Shown here piece by piece: positions 43,699 to 53,767 of a DNA stretch of 64,000 bases. Under the pieces are notes generated by a model, which saw only the letters and a list, made by a program, of their open reading frames with translations, searched no databases and was not told the DNA's origin. Each line of letters begins with the position of its first letter. Position 1 is the stretch's first letter. The translations under genes and the position numbers were made by a program. Origin of the DNA: Erythrobacter sp. (GTDB taxonomy: Bacteria > Pseudomonadota > Alphaproteobacteria > Sphingomonadales > Sphingomonadaceae); assembly GCA_023653115.1 (NCBI GenBank), contig JAMNXO010000002.1:124001-188000 (forward strand), written 5' to 3'.

Positions 43699-44171
43699 TG
43701 AGCACTTTCCCCGGCGTTGGTGACGCCATGCCCGATATCGCCATGGAAACCCCCGAAGGCGGGAGCGTGAAGCCGTCCGATTTTGCCGGCTCCAAGCTGG
43801 TGATCTTCTTCTATCCCAAGGACGACACCCCCGGCTGCACCACCGAGAACAAGGATTTCTCCGCGCTCAAGGGCGATTTCGAGGCTGCGGGGACAAAGCT
43901 GCTCGGTGTCAGCAAGGATCCGGCCAAGAAGCACGCCAAGTTCATCGCCAAGCACGGCCTCACCGCCCCGCTCGCCAGCGATGCCGAAGACGGCGGCCTG
44001 TCCGATGCGCTCGGCGTGTGGGCGGAAAAGCAGATGTACGGCAAGACCTATATGGGCATGGTCCGCGCCACCTATCTGGTGGGCGCCGACGGCACAATCG
44101 CGCGCATCTGGGACAAGGTGAAAGTCGCCGGCCACGCCGAAGAGGTTCTCGCTGCCGCCAAGGCTCTTTGA
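43698..44171 (+). CDS. bcp: Thioredoxin-dependent peroxiredoxin (Bcp/PrxQ)
   Basis: A 157-residue peroxiredoxin that reduces hydroperoxides. The peroxidatic cysteine is in FFYPKDDTPGCTTENKDF (about residue 47). The resolving cysteine often found five residues later is absent (NKDFS), and this is the protein's only cysteine, so it would work as a 1-Cys enzyme with an outside thiol. The ATG overlaps the glnE stop. The downstream DUF455 gene starts eight bases after its stop. Confidence 0.94.
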   Translation: MSTFPGVGDAMPDIAMETPEGGSVKPSDFAGSKLVIFFYPKDDTPGCTTENKDFSALKGDFEAAGTKLLGVSKDPAKKHAKFIAKHGLTAPLASDAEDGGLSDALGVWAEKQMYGKTYMGMVRATYLVGADGTIARIWDKVKVAGHAEEVLAAAKAL

Positions 44172-44179
44172 GCCAGCCC

Positions 44180-44971
44180 ATGACGTCAGTCGCCCGTGCC
44201 ATCCGCGCCGCTTTGCTCACGCCTGCGCCGCGCGCCAAGTGCTTTGCCGCGCGCGAAGTGGCGCGCGCGTGGCGCAAGGGCGCGCTCGATTGGCGCTTTG
44301 ACGTCACCATGCCCGACACCCCGGCCTGGCCCGAAGTGCCGCAATTGCTGCCGCCCGCCCAGATGCCCAAGCGCCGCCGCGGCGGATCGGAAAGCGGGCG
44401 GATCGCGCTGTGGCATAGCCTGGCGCACATCGAATTCGTTGCGATTGATCTGGCGCTCGATATGGCGGGGCGATTCGGCGCGGAGATGGGCGAGGAGTTC
44501 GTCAGCGATTTTCTGGACGTTGCGGCGGACGAGGCGATGCATTTCGCCTTGCTCGCCCGCAAGCTCGAATCGCTCGGCACGCACTATGGCGCGCTGCCCG
44601 CCCACGCGGGGCTGTGGGAGGCCGCACACGCCACGCGGGGCGATGCCGCCGCGCGGCTGGCGGTGGTGCCGATGGTGCTCGAGGCGCGCGGTCTTGACGT
44701 CACGCCGGCAACGCTCGAGCGGGTCGCGGCGGCAGGCGATACGCATGGCGCCAAAATCCTCACCCGCATTCTTGACGATGAAATCCGTCACGTTGCGTTT
44801 GGCACCAAGCACTTTCTGCGTTGCGCCGAAACGCAGCAGCAAGCGCCCGAATCCCTCTGGCAGAACCTCGTAAAACGGCACTTTAAGGGGAGCGTTAAGC
44901 CGCCGTTCAACGACTCAGCGCGTCTTGCAGCCGGTTTGTCGCGGGAATTTTACGCAGAGATTGCACATTAA
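44180..44971 (+). CDS. DUF455 family ferritin-like protein
   Basis: A 263-residue helical protein. Potential di-iron ligands are spaced as in ferritin-like folds: HSLAHIEFVAIDLALD, DEAMHFALLARKLESLG and, near the C-terminus, ILDDEIRHVAFGTKHF. The family (DUF455) includes proteins annotated as tRNA-hydroxylase-like or rhamnosyltransferase-associated, but no reaction is established. It is the third gene of the glnE-bcp transcript; I infer only possible shared redox context with bcp. Confidence 0.88.
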   Translation: MTSVARAIRAALLTPAPRAKCFAAREVARAWRKGALDWRFDVTMPDTPAWPEVPQLLPPAQMPKRRRGGSESGRIALWHSLAHIEFVAIDLALDMAGRFGAEMGEEFVSDFLDVAADEAMHFALLARKLESLGTHYGALPAHAGLWEAAHATRGDAAARLAVVPMVLEARGLDVTPATLERVAAAGDTHGAKILTRILDDEIRHVAFGTKHFLRCAETQQQAPESLWQNLVKRHFKGSVKPPFNDSARLAAGLSREFYAEIAH

Positions 44972-45069
44972 CGACTCACCCGGATAACCACGATCCAGCA
45001 GAAGCGCGCAGCAAGACGTGCTCAACCAAACGAGCGGCGGGAACGCCGAAATCGGGGATCGGGTCAGTT

Positions 45070-45813
45070 ATGAAGTTTGCCGTGCGATACATGACGAAGC
45101 TCGTAGCCTTGTGCTGCGGTGCGCTCCTGGTTTCCGCCGCCTCTGCTCCTGCCTTTGCCAACACCGCCAATTCCGCCGCCACCTCCACGACCAGCGCCGA
45201 CATCGTCGAGCCGGTGCGCGGTGAGCAGATTGATCCGCTCGCCAGCGGGGACCAGCGCTTCAAGTCGCTGTTCGCTAGCTGGACCGCGATCGAGCGCACC
45301 AGCCCGCAAGTGGGCGGCATGGCCGAGACGGCCTATTCCGCGCCCTTCGCCCAGCGCAGCGTTTCGGTGCCGTCGCGTATGCCGCTTGAAGGCGCCTCGC
45401 TCACCAGCGGTTACGGGATGCGCACTCACCCGGTGCTTGGCGGCCGCCGCCAGCACGCCGGTATCGATCTCGCCGCGCCGACCGGCACCCCGGTCTATGC
45501 CACGGCTGACGGCATTGTCGGCCGCGCCGACTGGTATTCGAGCTACGGCCTGTATGTCGCCGTCGAGCATGGCGCTTCGATGCAGACCCGCTACGCCCAC
45601 CTTTCGCGCCTTGCGGTTGCCGCGGGCGACAATGTCAAGAAGGGCGACCTGATCGGCTATGTCGGTTCGACCGGCCGCTCGACCGGTCCGCACCTCCATT
45701 ATGAAGTCCGTATTGATGGGGTTGCAGTCAATCCGATTCCGTATATGGTAGAGAGCGAAGCACAGCTGGCCTACGCCCGCGATGCTCGCCTGACCGGCCA
45801 GGGTGGCGAATAA
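45070..45813 (+). CDS. M23-family (LytM) metallopeptidase
   Basis: A 247-residue exported protein with a signal peptide (LVALCCGALLVSAASAPAFA). Its C-terminal M23 domain (about residues 115-230) carries the zinc motifs GYGMRTHPVLGGRRQHAGIDLAAP (HxxxD) and HLHYEVRIDG (HxH). These enzymes cut peptidoglycan cross-links or activate amidases during cell separation. All catalytic histidines and the aspartate are present, so it is predicted to be active. A strong terminator follows 87 bases downstream. Confidence 0.93.
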   Translation: MKFAVRYMTKLVALCCGALLVSAASAPAFANTANSAATSTTSADIVEPVRGEQIDPLASGDQRFKSLFASWTAIERTSPQVGGMAETAYSAPFAQRSVSVPSRMPLEGASLTSGYGMRTHPVLGGRRQHAGIDLAAPTGTPVYATADGIVGRADWYSSYGLYVAVEHGASMQTRYAHLSRLAVAAGDNVKKGDLIGYVGSTGRSTGPHLHYEVRIDGVAVNPIPYMVESEAQLAYARDARLTGQGGE

Positions 45814-45899
45814 GCCACCCACGCAATCGGCTCCGGCGAACAAGCTTCACGAGATTGCCCGTGCAAACGGGCCGGACATTGGAGAGGGTGTCCGAACAT

Positions 45900-45928
45900 G
45901 GCGGCGGGTTATCCCGCCGCCTTTTTTC
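45900..45928 (+). terminator. Rho-independent terminator after the M23 peptidase gene
   Basis: A perfect 9-bp GC stem (GGCGGCGGG/CCCGCCGCC) with a TTAT loop is followed by six T residues. It is the cleanest intrinsic terminator in the window and ends the glnE-to-M23 region before the acyl-CoA ligase gene. Confidence 0.95.
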
Positions 45929-46065
45929 TTGGATGTCCCTCTCTCGATACCGCGACAATCGGTAGCATTTCCCATACCGTTTTTGCTTGCGGGGCCGCGC
46001 GCCTCGCGTAATTTCGCTTCCAAGCCGCTGCCGCTCAAAGCGCAAGGCGGCAAGGGAGAGATACC

Positions 46066-47607
46066 ATGAGCATGCACCCCATCGCGCACGCCGCGAGCCG
46101 CCCCGATCACCCCGCTGTCATCATGACCGGATCGGGCGAGCAGATCACCTATGGCGAAATGGACGCGGAATCGAACCGCTTTGCCCACCTGCTGCGCGCG
46201 CACGGGATCGGCGCAGGCGATGCCTTTGCGGTGCTGCTGGAAAACCGGATCGAGTATTTCACGCTGATCTGGGGATCGCAGCGCGCCGGCACGATGCTGG
46301 TGCCGATCTCCTCGCGCCTCACCGCGCCCGAGGCCGCCTATATCATCCGCGATGCACAGGCCAAGCTGCTGATCACCAGCGGCTATTTCGAGGGCGTGCT
46401 GGAGGATATCCGCAAGGAATGTCCGGACCTCACCGTGCTGGTGATGGATGCAGGAGGGGCGGAGGATTTCGCCGCCGCGCTGGCGGCCCAGCCCAGCACC
46501 CCGATCCCCGATCAGAGCGCCGGGTTGCTGATGCTCTATTCGAGCGGCACCACCGGGCGGCCCAAGGGCATTCGCCCCGCCCCGCCCGAAGATCCGGATC
46601 CGGCCGCGCCGGTCCCGCTGCTGGGCCTTGCGACGATGGGCATGGGGATGCCGGCCGACGGCTCGATGATCTACCTCTCGCCCGCCCCGCTCTATCATGC
46701 CGCGCCGATCGGCTGGTGCTCGGTCGTGCACCGGCTCGGCGGCACAGTGGTGATGATGGAGAAGTTTGATCCCGAAGAGGCGCTGAAGGCGATCGAGCGC
46801 TACAAGGTGACCGACAGCCAGTGGGTGCCGACCCACTTTGTGCGCTTCCTCAAGCTCGATCCCGCGGTGCGCTCGCGGTACGATCTTTCGAGCCACCAGC
46901 GCGCGATCCACGCGGCCGCGCCGTGCCCTGTGCCGATCAAGCGCGCGATGATCGAATGGTGGGGGCCGATCGTCAACGAATACTACGCCGGCAGCGAGAT
47001 GATCGGGATGACGCTGGTGAAGTCGGAACACTGGCTCGCCAAACCCGGCACTGTCGGCGTCGCGGTGCATGGCAAGGTCCACGTTTGCGGGCCCGAGGGC
47101 GAGGAGCTTGCCCCCGATCAGGACGGGCTGATTTTCTTCGAGAACATCAACCTGCCGACCTATCACAATGATCCCGCCAAGACCGCCGAGGCGATGCATC
47201 CCAAGGGCTGGATGACGCTGGGCGATATCGGCCATCTCGACCAGGATGGCTTCCTGTTCCTGACCGACCGCAAGAGCCACATGATCATCTCCGGCGGGGT
47301 GAACATCTACCCGCAGGAGATCGAGAACCTGCTGGTCACCCACCCCAAGATCATGGATGCTGCGGTGATCGGCGCGCCGTGCCCTGACCTCGGCGAAAAG
47401 GTCGTCGCGGTGGTGCAGCCGCGCGACATGGCGGATGCCGGCCCGGCGCTGGAGGCGGAGCTGCGCGAATTCCTCTCCGCCAGCCTCTCCAAGATCAAGA
47501 TGCCCAAGCTGTTCGACTTCCGCCCCGAACTGCCGCGCGAGGCCAATGGCAAGCTCTACAAGCGCGAGCTGCGCGACGAGTATGCCGCCAAGGCTGCTGC
47601 GGCATGA
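46066..47607 (+). CDS. Acyl-CoA synthetase (AMP-forming)
   Basis: A 513-residue member of the adenylate-forming superfamily that activates a carboxylic acid as its CoA thioester. It shows the phosphate-binding loop LMLYSSGTTGRPKGIR (about residue 160), the EYYAGSE segment, the GDIGHLDQDGFLFLTDRKSHMIISGGVNIYPQEIE hinge region and the C-terminal catalytic lysine in EANGKLYKRELRDEY. AAGGGAGAG lies just upstream of the ATG. The 3' end overlaps the next gene, a P450, by four bases. The pair may act in sequence on a fatty, terpenoid or steroid acid, but the substrate is not visible. Confidence 0.93.
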   Translation: MSMHPIAHAASRPDHPAVIMTGSGEQITYGEMDAESNRFAHLLRAHGIGAGDAFAVLLENRIEYFTLIWGSQRAGTMLVPISSRLTAPEAAYIIRDAQAKLLITSGYFEGVLEDIRKECPDLTVLVMDAGGAEDFAAALAAQPSTPIPDQSAGLLMLYSSGTTGRPKGIRPAPPEDPDPAAPVPLLGLATMGMGMPADGSMIYLSPAPLYHAAPIGWCSVVHRLGGTVVMMEKFDPEEALKAIERYKVTDSQWVPTHFVRFLKLDPAVRSRYDLSSHQRAIHAAAPCPVPIKRAMIEWWGPIVNEYYAGSEMIGMTLVKSEHWLAKPGTVGVAVHGKVHVCGPEGEELAPDQDGLIFFENINLPTYHNDPAKTAEAMHPKGWMTLGDIGHLDQDGFLFLTDRKSHMIISGGVNIYPQEIENLLVTHPKIMDAAVIGAPCPDLGEKVVAVVQPRDMADAGPALEAELREFLSASLSKIKMPKLFDFRPELPREANGKLYKRELRDEYAAKAAAA

Positions 47608-48902
47608 GCGGGGAGGGGGAGGCGGTTCTCACGGGCGATCTCGCCCGGCGCGTGATCGATCCGCACGCCTATGCCGAATGGGACGGGCTGCTCGATACCT
47701 TCGATGCGATCCGCGCGGAATCGCCGGTCGTGAAGGTGCAGCCCGATACGCCGGGGCTGTTTGATCCCTTCTGGCTCGTCACCCGCTATGATGATGTGAT
47801 GCGGATATCGAAGGATAACGCGACCTTCCTCAACAACCCGCGCCCGGTGGTGTTCAGCTTCAATCAGGCCATCGAATTCAGCCGCGCGGCGACGGGATCG
47901 AATATGCTGGTCGATTCGCTGGTGGTGTTCGACGCGCCGATCCACCCCAAATATCGCAAGCTGACGCAGGAATGGTTCATGCCGCGCAACCTTGCGCAGC
48001 TGGAAGGCGAGCTGCGTGCTCTGGCAGCGCAGACGGTTGACCGGATGATCGCGCAGGGCCCGGACGTCGACTTCGTGAAGGAAGTCTCCGGCCCCTATCC
48101 CTTGCGCGTGGTCATGCAGATTATGGGCGTGCCGCCTGAGGACGAATTCCGGATGCAGATGCTCACCCAGCAATTGTTCGGCGGGCAGGACAAGGATCTC
48201 TCGGGCTCCGGGATGGACAAGATGACCCCCGAACAGGTGGTGCAGATTGTCGCTGGCGCGGTGAAGACCTTCGAGGATTACTTCGCCGGCATCGCCGAGG
48301 ATCGCCGCCGCAATCCTACCGATGATGTCGCCAGCGTGATCGCCAATGCGCTGGTCGACGGCCAGCCGCTCCCGCCGCGCGACATGGCGGGCTATTACAT
48401 CATCGTCGCCACTGCCGGGCACGACACCACCTCGGCCAGCACGGCAGGCGCGATGCAGGCGCTGGCCAATGATCCGGAGCAATGGGCGCGGGTCAAGGCT
48501 GACCGCGCGCTGCTGCCCGGCATTGTCGAGGAAGCGATCCGCTGGACCAGCCCGGTGCAGCACTTCATGCGCACCGCGGCCGAGGATGTCGAACTCGGCG
48601 GGCAGCAGGTGAAGAAGGGCGACTGGCTGATGATCAACTATGTCGCGGCCAATCACGATCCGGCGCAGTTCCCCGAACCCCGCCGGTTCGATGCCGCCCG
48701 CTCGCCCAATCGCCACTTGGCGTTCGGCGCAGGAGCGCACCAGTGCCTTGGCTTGCATCTGGCGCGGCTGGAGATGCGGATCCTGTTCGAGGCCCTGCTC
48801 GATCGGGTCGCGGCAGTGGAGCCTGCGGGCGAGGCCAAACGCGCCAGCAGCACCTTTGTCGGCGGCCTCAAAAGCCTGCCGCTGCGGGTGACCCCGGCCT
48901 GA
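47604..48902 (+). CDS. Cytochrome P450, coupled to acyl-CoA synthetase
   Basis: A 432-residue soluble P450. The I-helix is IVATAGHDTTSASTAGAM (about residues 266-283), the K-helix ExxR is EEAIRW, and the heme loop is AFGAGAHQCLGLHLARLE with the cysteine ligand. It differs clearly from the CYP153 at 17540 and looks closer to bacterial CYPs of steroid, terpene or fatty-acid side-chain oxidation. The ATG overlaps the stop of the acyl-CoA ligase gene, implying one transcript. It needs redox partners; the only candidate reductase in the window is 22381-23628. Confidence 0.92.
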   Translation: MSGEGEAVLTGDLARRVIDPHAYAEWDGLLDTFDAIRAESPVVKVQPDTPGLFDPFWLVTRYDDVMRISKDNATFLNNPRPVVFSFNQAIEFSRAATGSNMLVDSLVVFDAPIHPKYRKLTQEWFMPRNLAQLEGELRALAAQTVDRMIAQGPDVDFVKEVSGPYPLRVVMQIMGVPPEDEFRMQMLTQQLFGGQDKDLSGSGMDKMTPEQVVQIVAGAVKTFEDYFAGIAEDRRRNPTDDVASVIANALVDGQPLPPRDMAGYYIIVATAGHDTTSASTAGAMQALANDPEQWARVKADRALLPGIVEEAIRWTSPVQHFMRTAAEDVELGGQQVKKGDWLMINYVAANHDPAQFPEPRRFDAARSPNRHLAFGAGAHQCLGLHLARLEMRILFEALLDRVAAVEPAGEAKRASSTFVGGLKSLPLRVTPA

Positions 48903-48915
48903 AAACCCAGCGAAA

Positions 48916-48938
48916 AATCGGACAAGCCCTGTCCGATT
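48916..48938. terminator. Stem-loop downstream of the P450 gene
   Basis: A perfect 9-bp stem AATCGGACA/TGTCCGATT with an AGCCC loop lies 14 bases past the P450 stop. It is preceded by an A-run, giving a U-tract only on the minus-strand transcript, and is followed by TTGTTTC-like sequence 10 bases on. It may be a weak terminator, or an operator for yqiJ-yqiK 80 bases downstream. Confidence 0.45.
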
Positions 48939-49019
48939 CCGCTATTGTTTCGGCCCTGTTTGCCCTAGTTTTCGGGGCATGGGATTCTTCTTTCGCCTTG
49001 TCTGGCCGGGGCCGCAGGC

Positions 49020-49649
49020 ATGAGCCTGCTTGCGCCCTATAACCTGCCGTTCCTGATCGCGTTCGGTGCGCTGGTGGTGGTTGCTGTGCTGCAACTGACC
49101 GGCATCGCCGATGCGATCGAGGGTGCGGGCGATTTTGACGCGCCTGACGGGCTGGATGCGGGCGGCGTTGGCGAGGCGCTGGCGACCCTTCTGGGCCTGG
49201 GCCGGGTGCCGCTGATGGTGTGGCTGGCAAGCCTGCTGTTCACCTTCGGGTCGATTGGCGTGATCGGGCAGGCGGTGCTGTCCGGCAGTCTTGGCGCGCC
49301 GCTGCCGGCTGCGCTGGCGGCGCTGTTGGCGGGCGGGGCGGCGCTGCCGCTCAATGGCCTCGTGGTTCGCCCGCTCGCCGCGATCATGCCGCGGGACGAG
49401 ACCACGGCTGTCAGCCTTGATGCCCTGGTGCGGCGCGATGCCGAAATCCAGATCGGCACCGCACGGTCCGGATCACCCGCCCGCGCCAAGGTGATCGATG
49501 TTCACGGGCAAGCCCATTTCGTCATGGTCGAACCACACGACCAGACAGCCGAATTGCAGACGGGTGACACCGTCCTGCTGGTGCGCCGCGAAGGGGAGAC
49601 CTTCTACGGCGTGCATTATGAAAGCCCGCATCTCGGGCTGGATACTTAA
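49020..49649 (+). CDS. YqiJ-like membrane protein (partner of flotillin)
   Basis: A 209-residue protein with an N-terminal hydrophobic segment (LPFLIAFGALVVVAVLQL) and two more around VWLASLLFTFGSIGVIGQAVL and AALLAGGAALPLNGLVV. A C-terminal soluble OB-like domain includes AKVIDVHGQAHFVMVEP and GDTVLLVRREGETFYGV. This layout matches YqiJ proteins encoded just before YqiK flotillins, as here (11-base gap). They are thought to act in membrane microdomains; the precise role is unknown. Confidence 0.85.
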   Translation: MSLLAPYNLPFLIAFGALVVVAVLQLTGIADAIEGAGDFDAPDGLDAGGVGEALATLLGLGRVPLMVWLASLLFTFGSIGVIGQAVLSGSLGAPLPAALAALLAGGAALPLNGLVVRPLAAIMPRDETTAVSLDALVRRDAEIQIGTARSGSPARAKVIDVHGQAHFVMVEPHDQTAELQTGDTVLLVRREGETFYGVHYESPHLGLDT

Positions 49650-49660
49650 GGGGAACGCAC

Positions 49661-51397
49661 ATGGATCTGGTCACCATCGGAGTTGTCGGAGGCGGCGGTC
49701 TGCTCGTCGTCGTGATCTTCATCACCTTTCTGACGACGCTTTATCGCCGCGCCTCGAAGGAGACCGCCTTTGTCCGCACCGGGATCGGGGGCGAGAAGGT
49801 GGTGATGAACGGCGGCGCGCTGGTGCTGCCGGTGTTCCACGAAACCATGCCGGTCAATATGAACACCCTCGTTCTGCCGGTGGTTCGGCGCGATACCGAG
49901 GCGCTGATCACGCTCGACCGGCTGCGGATCGACGTGAAGGCCGAATTCTACGTCCGCGTGCGCCCCGATGCGAGCGCGATTGCGATGGCCGCGCAGACGC
50001 TCGGCCAGCGCACGATGCAGCCCGAGCTGCTCAAGGATCTGGTCGAAGGCAAGTTCGTCGACGCGCTGCGCTCGGTCGCGGCGGGGATGACCATGAACGA
50101 GCTGCACGAACAGCGCGCCGACTTCGTGCAGAAGGTGCAGCAGGTCAGTTCCAACGATCTGGCCATGAACGGTCTGGAGCTGGAATCGGTTTCGCTCACC
50201 GGCCTCGATCAGACGTCGATCGAGCACTTCAACGCCAACAACGCCTTCGACGCGGAAGGCCTCACCAAGCTGACCGAGCAGATCGAGGCGCGCAAGAAGC
50301 TGCGCAACGATATCGAACAGGACACCCGCGTCCAGATCGAGACCAAGAACCTCGAAGCCAGCAAGCGCAGCTTCGAGATCAGCCGCGATCAGGAATATGC
50401 GCGGCTCGAGCAGGAGCGCGAGGTTGAAGTGCGCCGCGCCGGGCAGGCTGCCGAAATCGCCCGCGAGCAGGCCGAACGCAACCGCGAGGCCGAAGCCGCA
50501 CGGATCGAGGCCAAGAAGCAGGTCGATGCCCAGCAGATCGAGGCCGACCGTCTCGTCGAGGAGGCCCGCATCGATCAGCAGCGTGCGCTCGAAATCGCCC
50601 GGCAGGAACAGCAGATCGCGGTGCAGAACAAGAGCCGCGAGGAAAGCCAGGCCAAGGCCGAGGCCGATGATGCCCGCGCCAAGGCGGTCGAAGCCGAGGA
50701 ACGCGTCGCCACCGCGCGCGAAAGCGAAATCGCCGAGCGTCAGAAGAAGATCGAACTGATCGAAGCGGCCAAGCAGGCCGAGCGCGAGGCGATTGGCGTG
50801 AAGGTGCAGGCCGAAGCGGAAAAGGACGCCGCCACCAACCGCGCCGAAGCGATCCGGATGGAAGCGCAAGGCCAGGCCGAAGCCGAAAAGCTGCGTGCCG
50901 AAGCCTCGCGCGTGCGATTTGAAGTGGAAGCGGCAGGCCAGCGCGCGATCAACGAGGCGGCCAATATCCTCTCCAACGATCAGATCAGCCTGCAGACCAA
51001 ACTGGCACTGCTCAAAGTGCTGCCCGAGGTCATCCGTGAAAGCGCCAAGCCGATGGAGGCGATCGATTCGATCAAGATCGTGCAGGTCGACGGGCTCACC
51101 AATGGCGGGCGCGCGGCGAATGACGGTTCGGGCGGCTCCGGCACGGGCGGGGGTTCGGGCAATCTGGCCAGCGATGCTGTGGCAGCAGCGCTGGCCTACC
51201 GTGCTCAGGCGCCGGTGCTCGATGGCCTGATGAAGGAGCTGGGGCTGGATGGCTCCTCGCTCTCCGGTCTGGTCAAGGGTGCGGCTGATGCCGAAGCGGC
51301 CACACCGGCGGTCGCCTCGGCCCCCAAGGCACCGAAACTGGCCAAGCCGCAGGATAATGACACTGGCGCGCTGCCGACGGGCGAAGCCGCCGAGTAA
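49661..51397 (+). CDS. Flotillin-family protein YqiK
   Basis: A 578-residue SPFH/flotillin protein. An N-terminal transmembrane helix (VVGGGGLLVVVIFITFLTTLY) precedes the SPFH domain (about residues 35-215, including GGALVLPVFHETMPVNMNTL). A long charged coiled coil follows, rich in E, A, R and Q (residues about 215-440), and then a glycine-rich linker and alanine-rich tail. Flotillins organise membrane microdomains. It is encoded directly after its YqiJ-like partner. A terminator hairpin separates it from the convergent galU. Confidence 0.93.
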   Translation: MDLVTIGVVGGGGLLVVVIFITFLTTLYRRASKETAFVRTGIGGEKVVMNGGALVLPVFHETMPVNMNTLVLPVVRRDTEALITLDRLRIDVKAEFYVRVRPDASAIAMAAQTLGQRTMQPELLKDLVEGKFVDALRSVAAGMTMNELHEQRADFVQKVQQVSSNDLAMNGLELESVSLTGLDQTSIEHFNANNAFDAEGLTKLTEQIEARKKLRNDIEQDTRVQIETKNLEASKRSFEISRDQEYARLEQEREVEVRRAGQAAEIAREQAERNREAEAARIEAKKQVDAQQIEADRLVEEARIDQQRALEIARQEQQIAVQNKSREESQAKAEADDARAKAVEAEERVATARESEIAERQKKIELIEAAKQAEREAIGVKVQAEAEKDAATNRAEAIRMEAQGQAEAEKLRAEASRVRFEVEAAGQRAINEAANILSNDQISLQTKLALLKVLPEVIRESAKPMEAIDSIKIVQVDGLTNGGRAANDGSGGSGTGGGSGNLASDAVAAALAYRAQAPVLDGLMKELGLDGSSLSGLVKGAADAEAATPAVASAPKAPKLAKPQDNDTGALPTGEAAE

Positions 51398-51407
51398 AGC
51401 CCAAGGG

Positions 51408-51433
51408 CAGGGGCAGCTGACGGGCTGCCCCTG
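51408..51433. terminator. Bidirectional terminator between flotillin and galU genes
   Basis: A perfect 9-bp stem CAGGGGCAG/CTGCCCCTG with an 8-nt loop sits in the 42-base gap between two convergent genes. The flanks are only weakly T-rich (TATTCCTT) on the plus strand. Confidence 0.65.
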
Positions 51434-51439
51434 TATTCC

Positions 51440-52336
51440 TTACCCCAACAACCGCTGGGCAATCGCGCGCACTTCGGCGCCCATGTCGGGCCGCGCGAGC
51501 GCAATTGCCAGCGTGGCCTCGACAAAACCGGTCTTGCTGCCGCAATCATAGCGCGCGCCATCGAAGGTGACCGCGTGGAACGGCTGGCTGCCGATCATCT
51601 TGGCCATCGCGTCGGTCAGCTGGATCTCGCCGCCCGCGCCCTTGCCCTGGTTCTCCAGCACGCGCATCACCTCAGGCTGGAGGATATAGCGGCCCGAGAC
51701 GATCTTGTTGGACGGCGCATCGGCCTGCTTCGGCTTCTCCACCAGCCCGCGCACTTCGGTCAGCGCGCCGACCTGCGCGCCGGGATCAATCACGCCGTAG
51801 CTGGACACCTGCTCCATCGGCACTTCGAGCACCGAGATCAGGTTGCCGCCGACTTCGTTATAGGCCTCGACCATCTGCTTCATGCAGCCCGTGCCGCCTT
51901 CGCGCGCGACCATCAGCTCGTCGGGCAGGAAGATTGCGAAAGGCTCGTCGCCCACAATCGCGCGCGCGCACCAGATCGCGTGGCCGAGGCCGAGCGGCAC
52001 CTGCTGGCGCACCGCGATCACATCGCCGGGCACCGCGCGGGTGCATTCCAGCACGGAGAGGTCCTTGCCGCGCTCGGTCATGGTCTGTTCGAGTTCGAAG
52101 GCGATGTCGAAATGCTCGACGATCCCGGTCTTCCCGCGACCGGTGACGAAGATCATCTGCTCGATCCCCGCCTCGCGCGCTTCGTCCACCGCGTACTGGA
52201 TCAGCGGGCGGTCAACCACAGGGAGCAGTTCCTTGGGCACCACCTTGGTCGCAGGCAGAAAGCGCGTGCCGAGCCCGGCGACGGGGAACACGGCCTTCTT
52301 GATCGGCCTGGGCTTAGTGGAGGGTTGAGCGGTCAT
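51440..52336 (-). CDS. galU: UTP-glucose-1-phosphate uridylyltransferase
   Basis: Makes UDP-glucose from UTP and glucose-1-phosphate for exopolysaccharide and envelope glycans. The 298-residue protein starts MTAQPSTKPRPIKKAVFPVAGLGTRFLPATK, which contains the nucleotide-binding GLGTRFLPATK. It continues with KELLPVVDRPLIQYAVDEAREAG, VPLGLGHAIWCAR and VEKPKQADAPSN. The ORF track extends 445 codons upstream across the murA region, which is spurious. It could supply the exopolysaccharide locus at the right edge of the window. Confidence 0.95.
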   Translation of the reverse strand: MTAQPSTKPRPIKKAVFPVAGLGTRFLPATKVVPKELLPVVDRPLIQYAVDEAREAGIEQMIFVTGRGKTGIVEHFDIAFELEQTMTERGKDLSVLECTRAVPGDVIAVRQQVPLGLGHAIWCARAIVGDEPFAIFLPDELMVAREGGTGCMKQMVEAYNEVGGNLISVLEVPMEQVSSYGVIDPGAQVGALTEVRGLVEKPKQADAPSNKIVSGRYILQPEVMRVLENQGKGAGGEIQLTDAMAKMIGSQPFHAVTFDGARYDCGSKTGFVEATLAIALARPDMGAEVRAIAQRLLG

Positions 52337-52465
52337 GCGAGCCTCGTGGCTGGATCGGGCGTCTATTCCCGTCCCGTGCCGCGCCCACCGGCCCTCGTCA
52401 ATCGCACTGTTGGCGGGCAAGCCGCGCCATGTTGCGCGAAAAGCACTTTTCGCTAAGGCAGACAA

Positions 52466-53746
<1,281 letters not shown>

Positions 53747-53767
53747 GCTAGCCGGGGCTGCCCGGCC

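Noticed and set aside
45847-47343. 498-aa minus-strand ORF opposite the acyl-CoA ligase
   Set aside because: It reads through the strong terminator and is antisense to a complete AMP-forming ligase.
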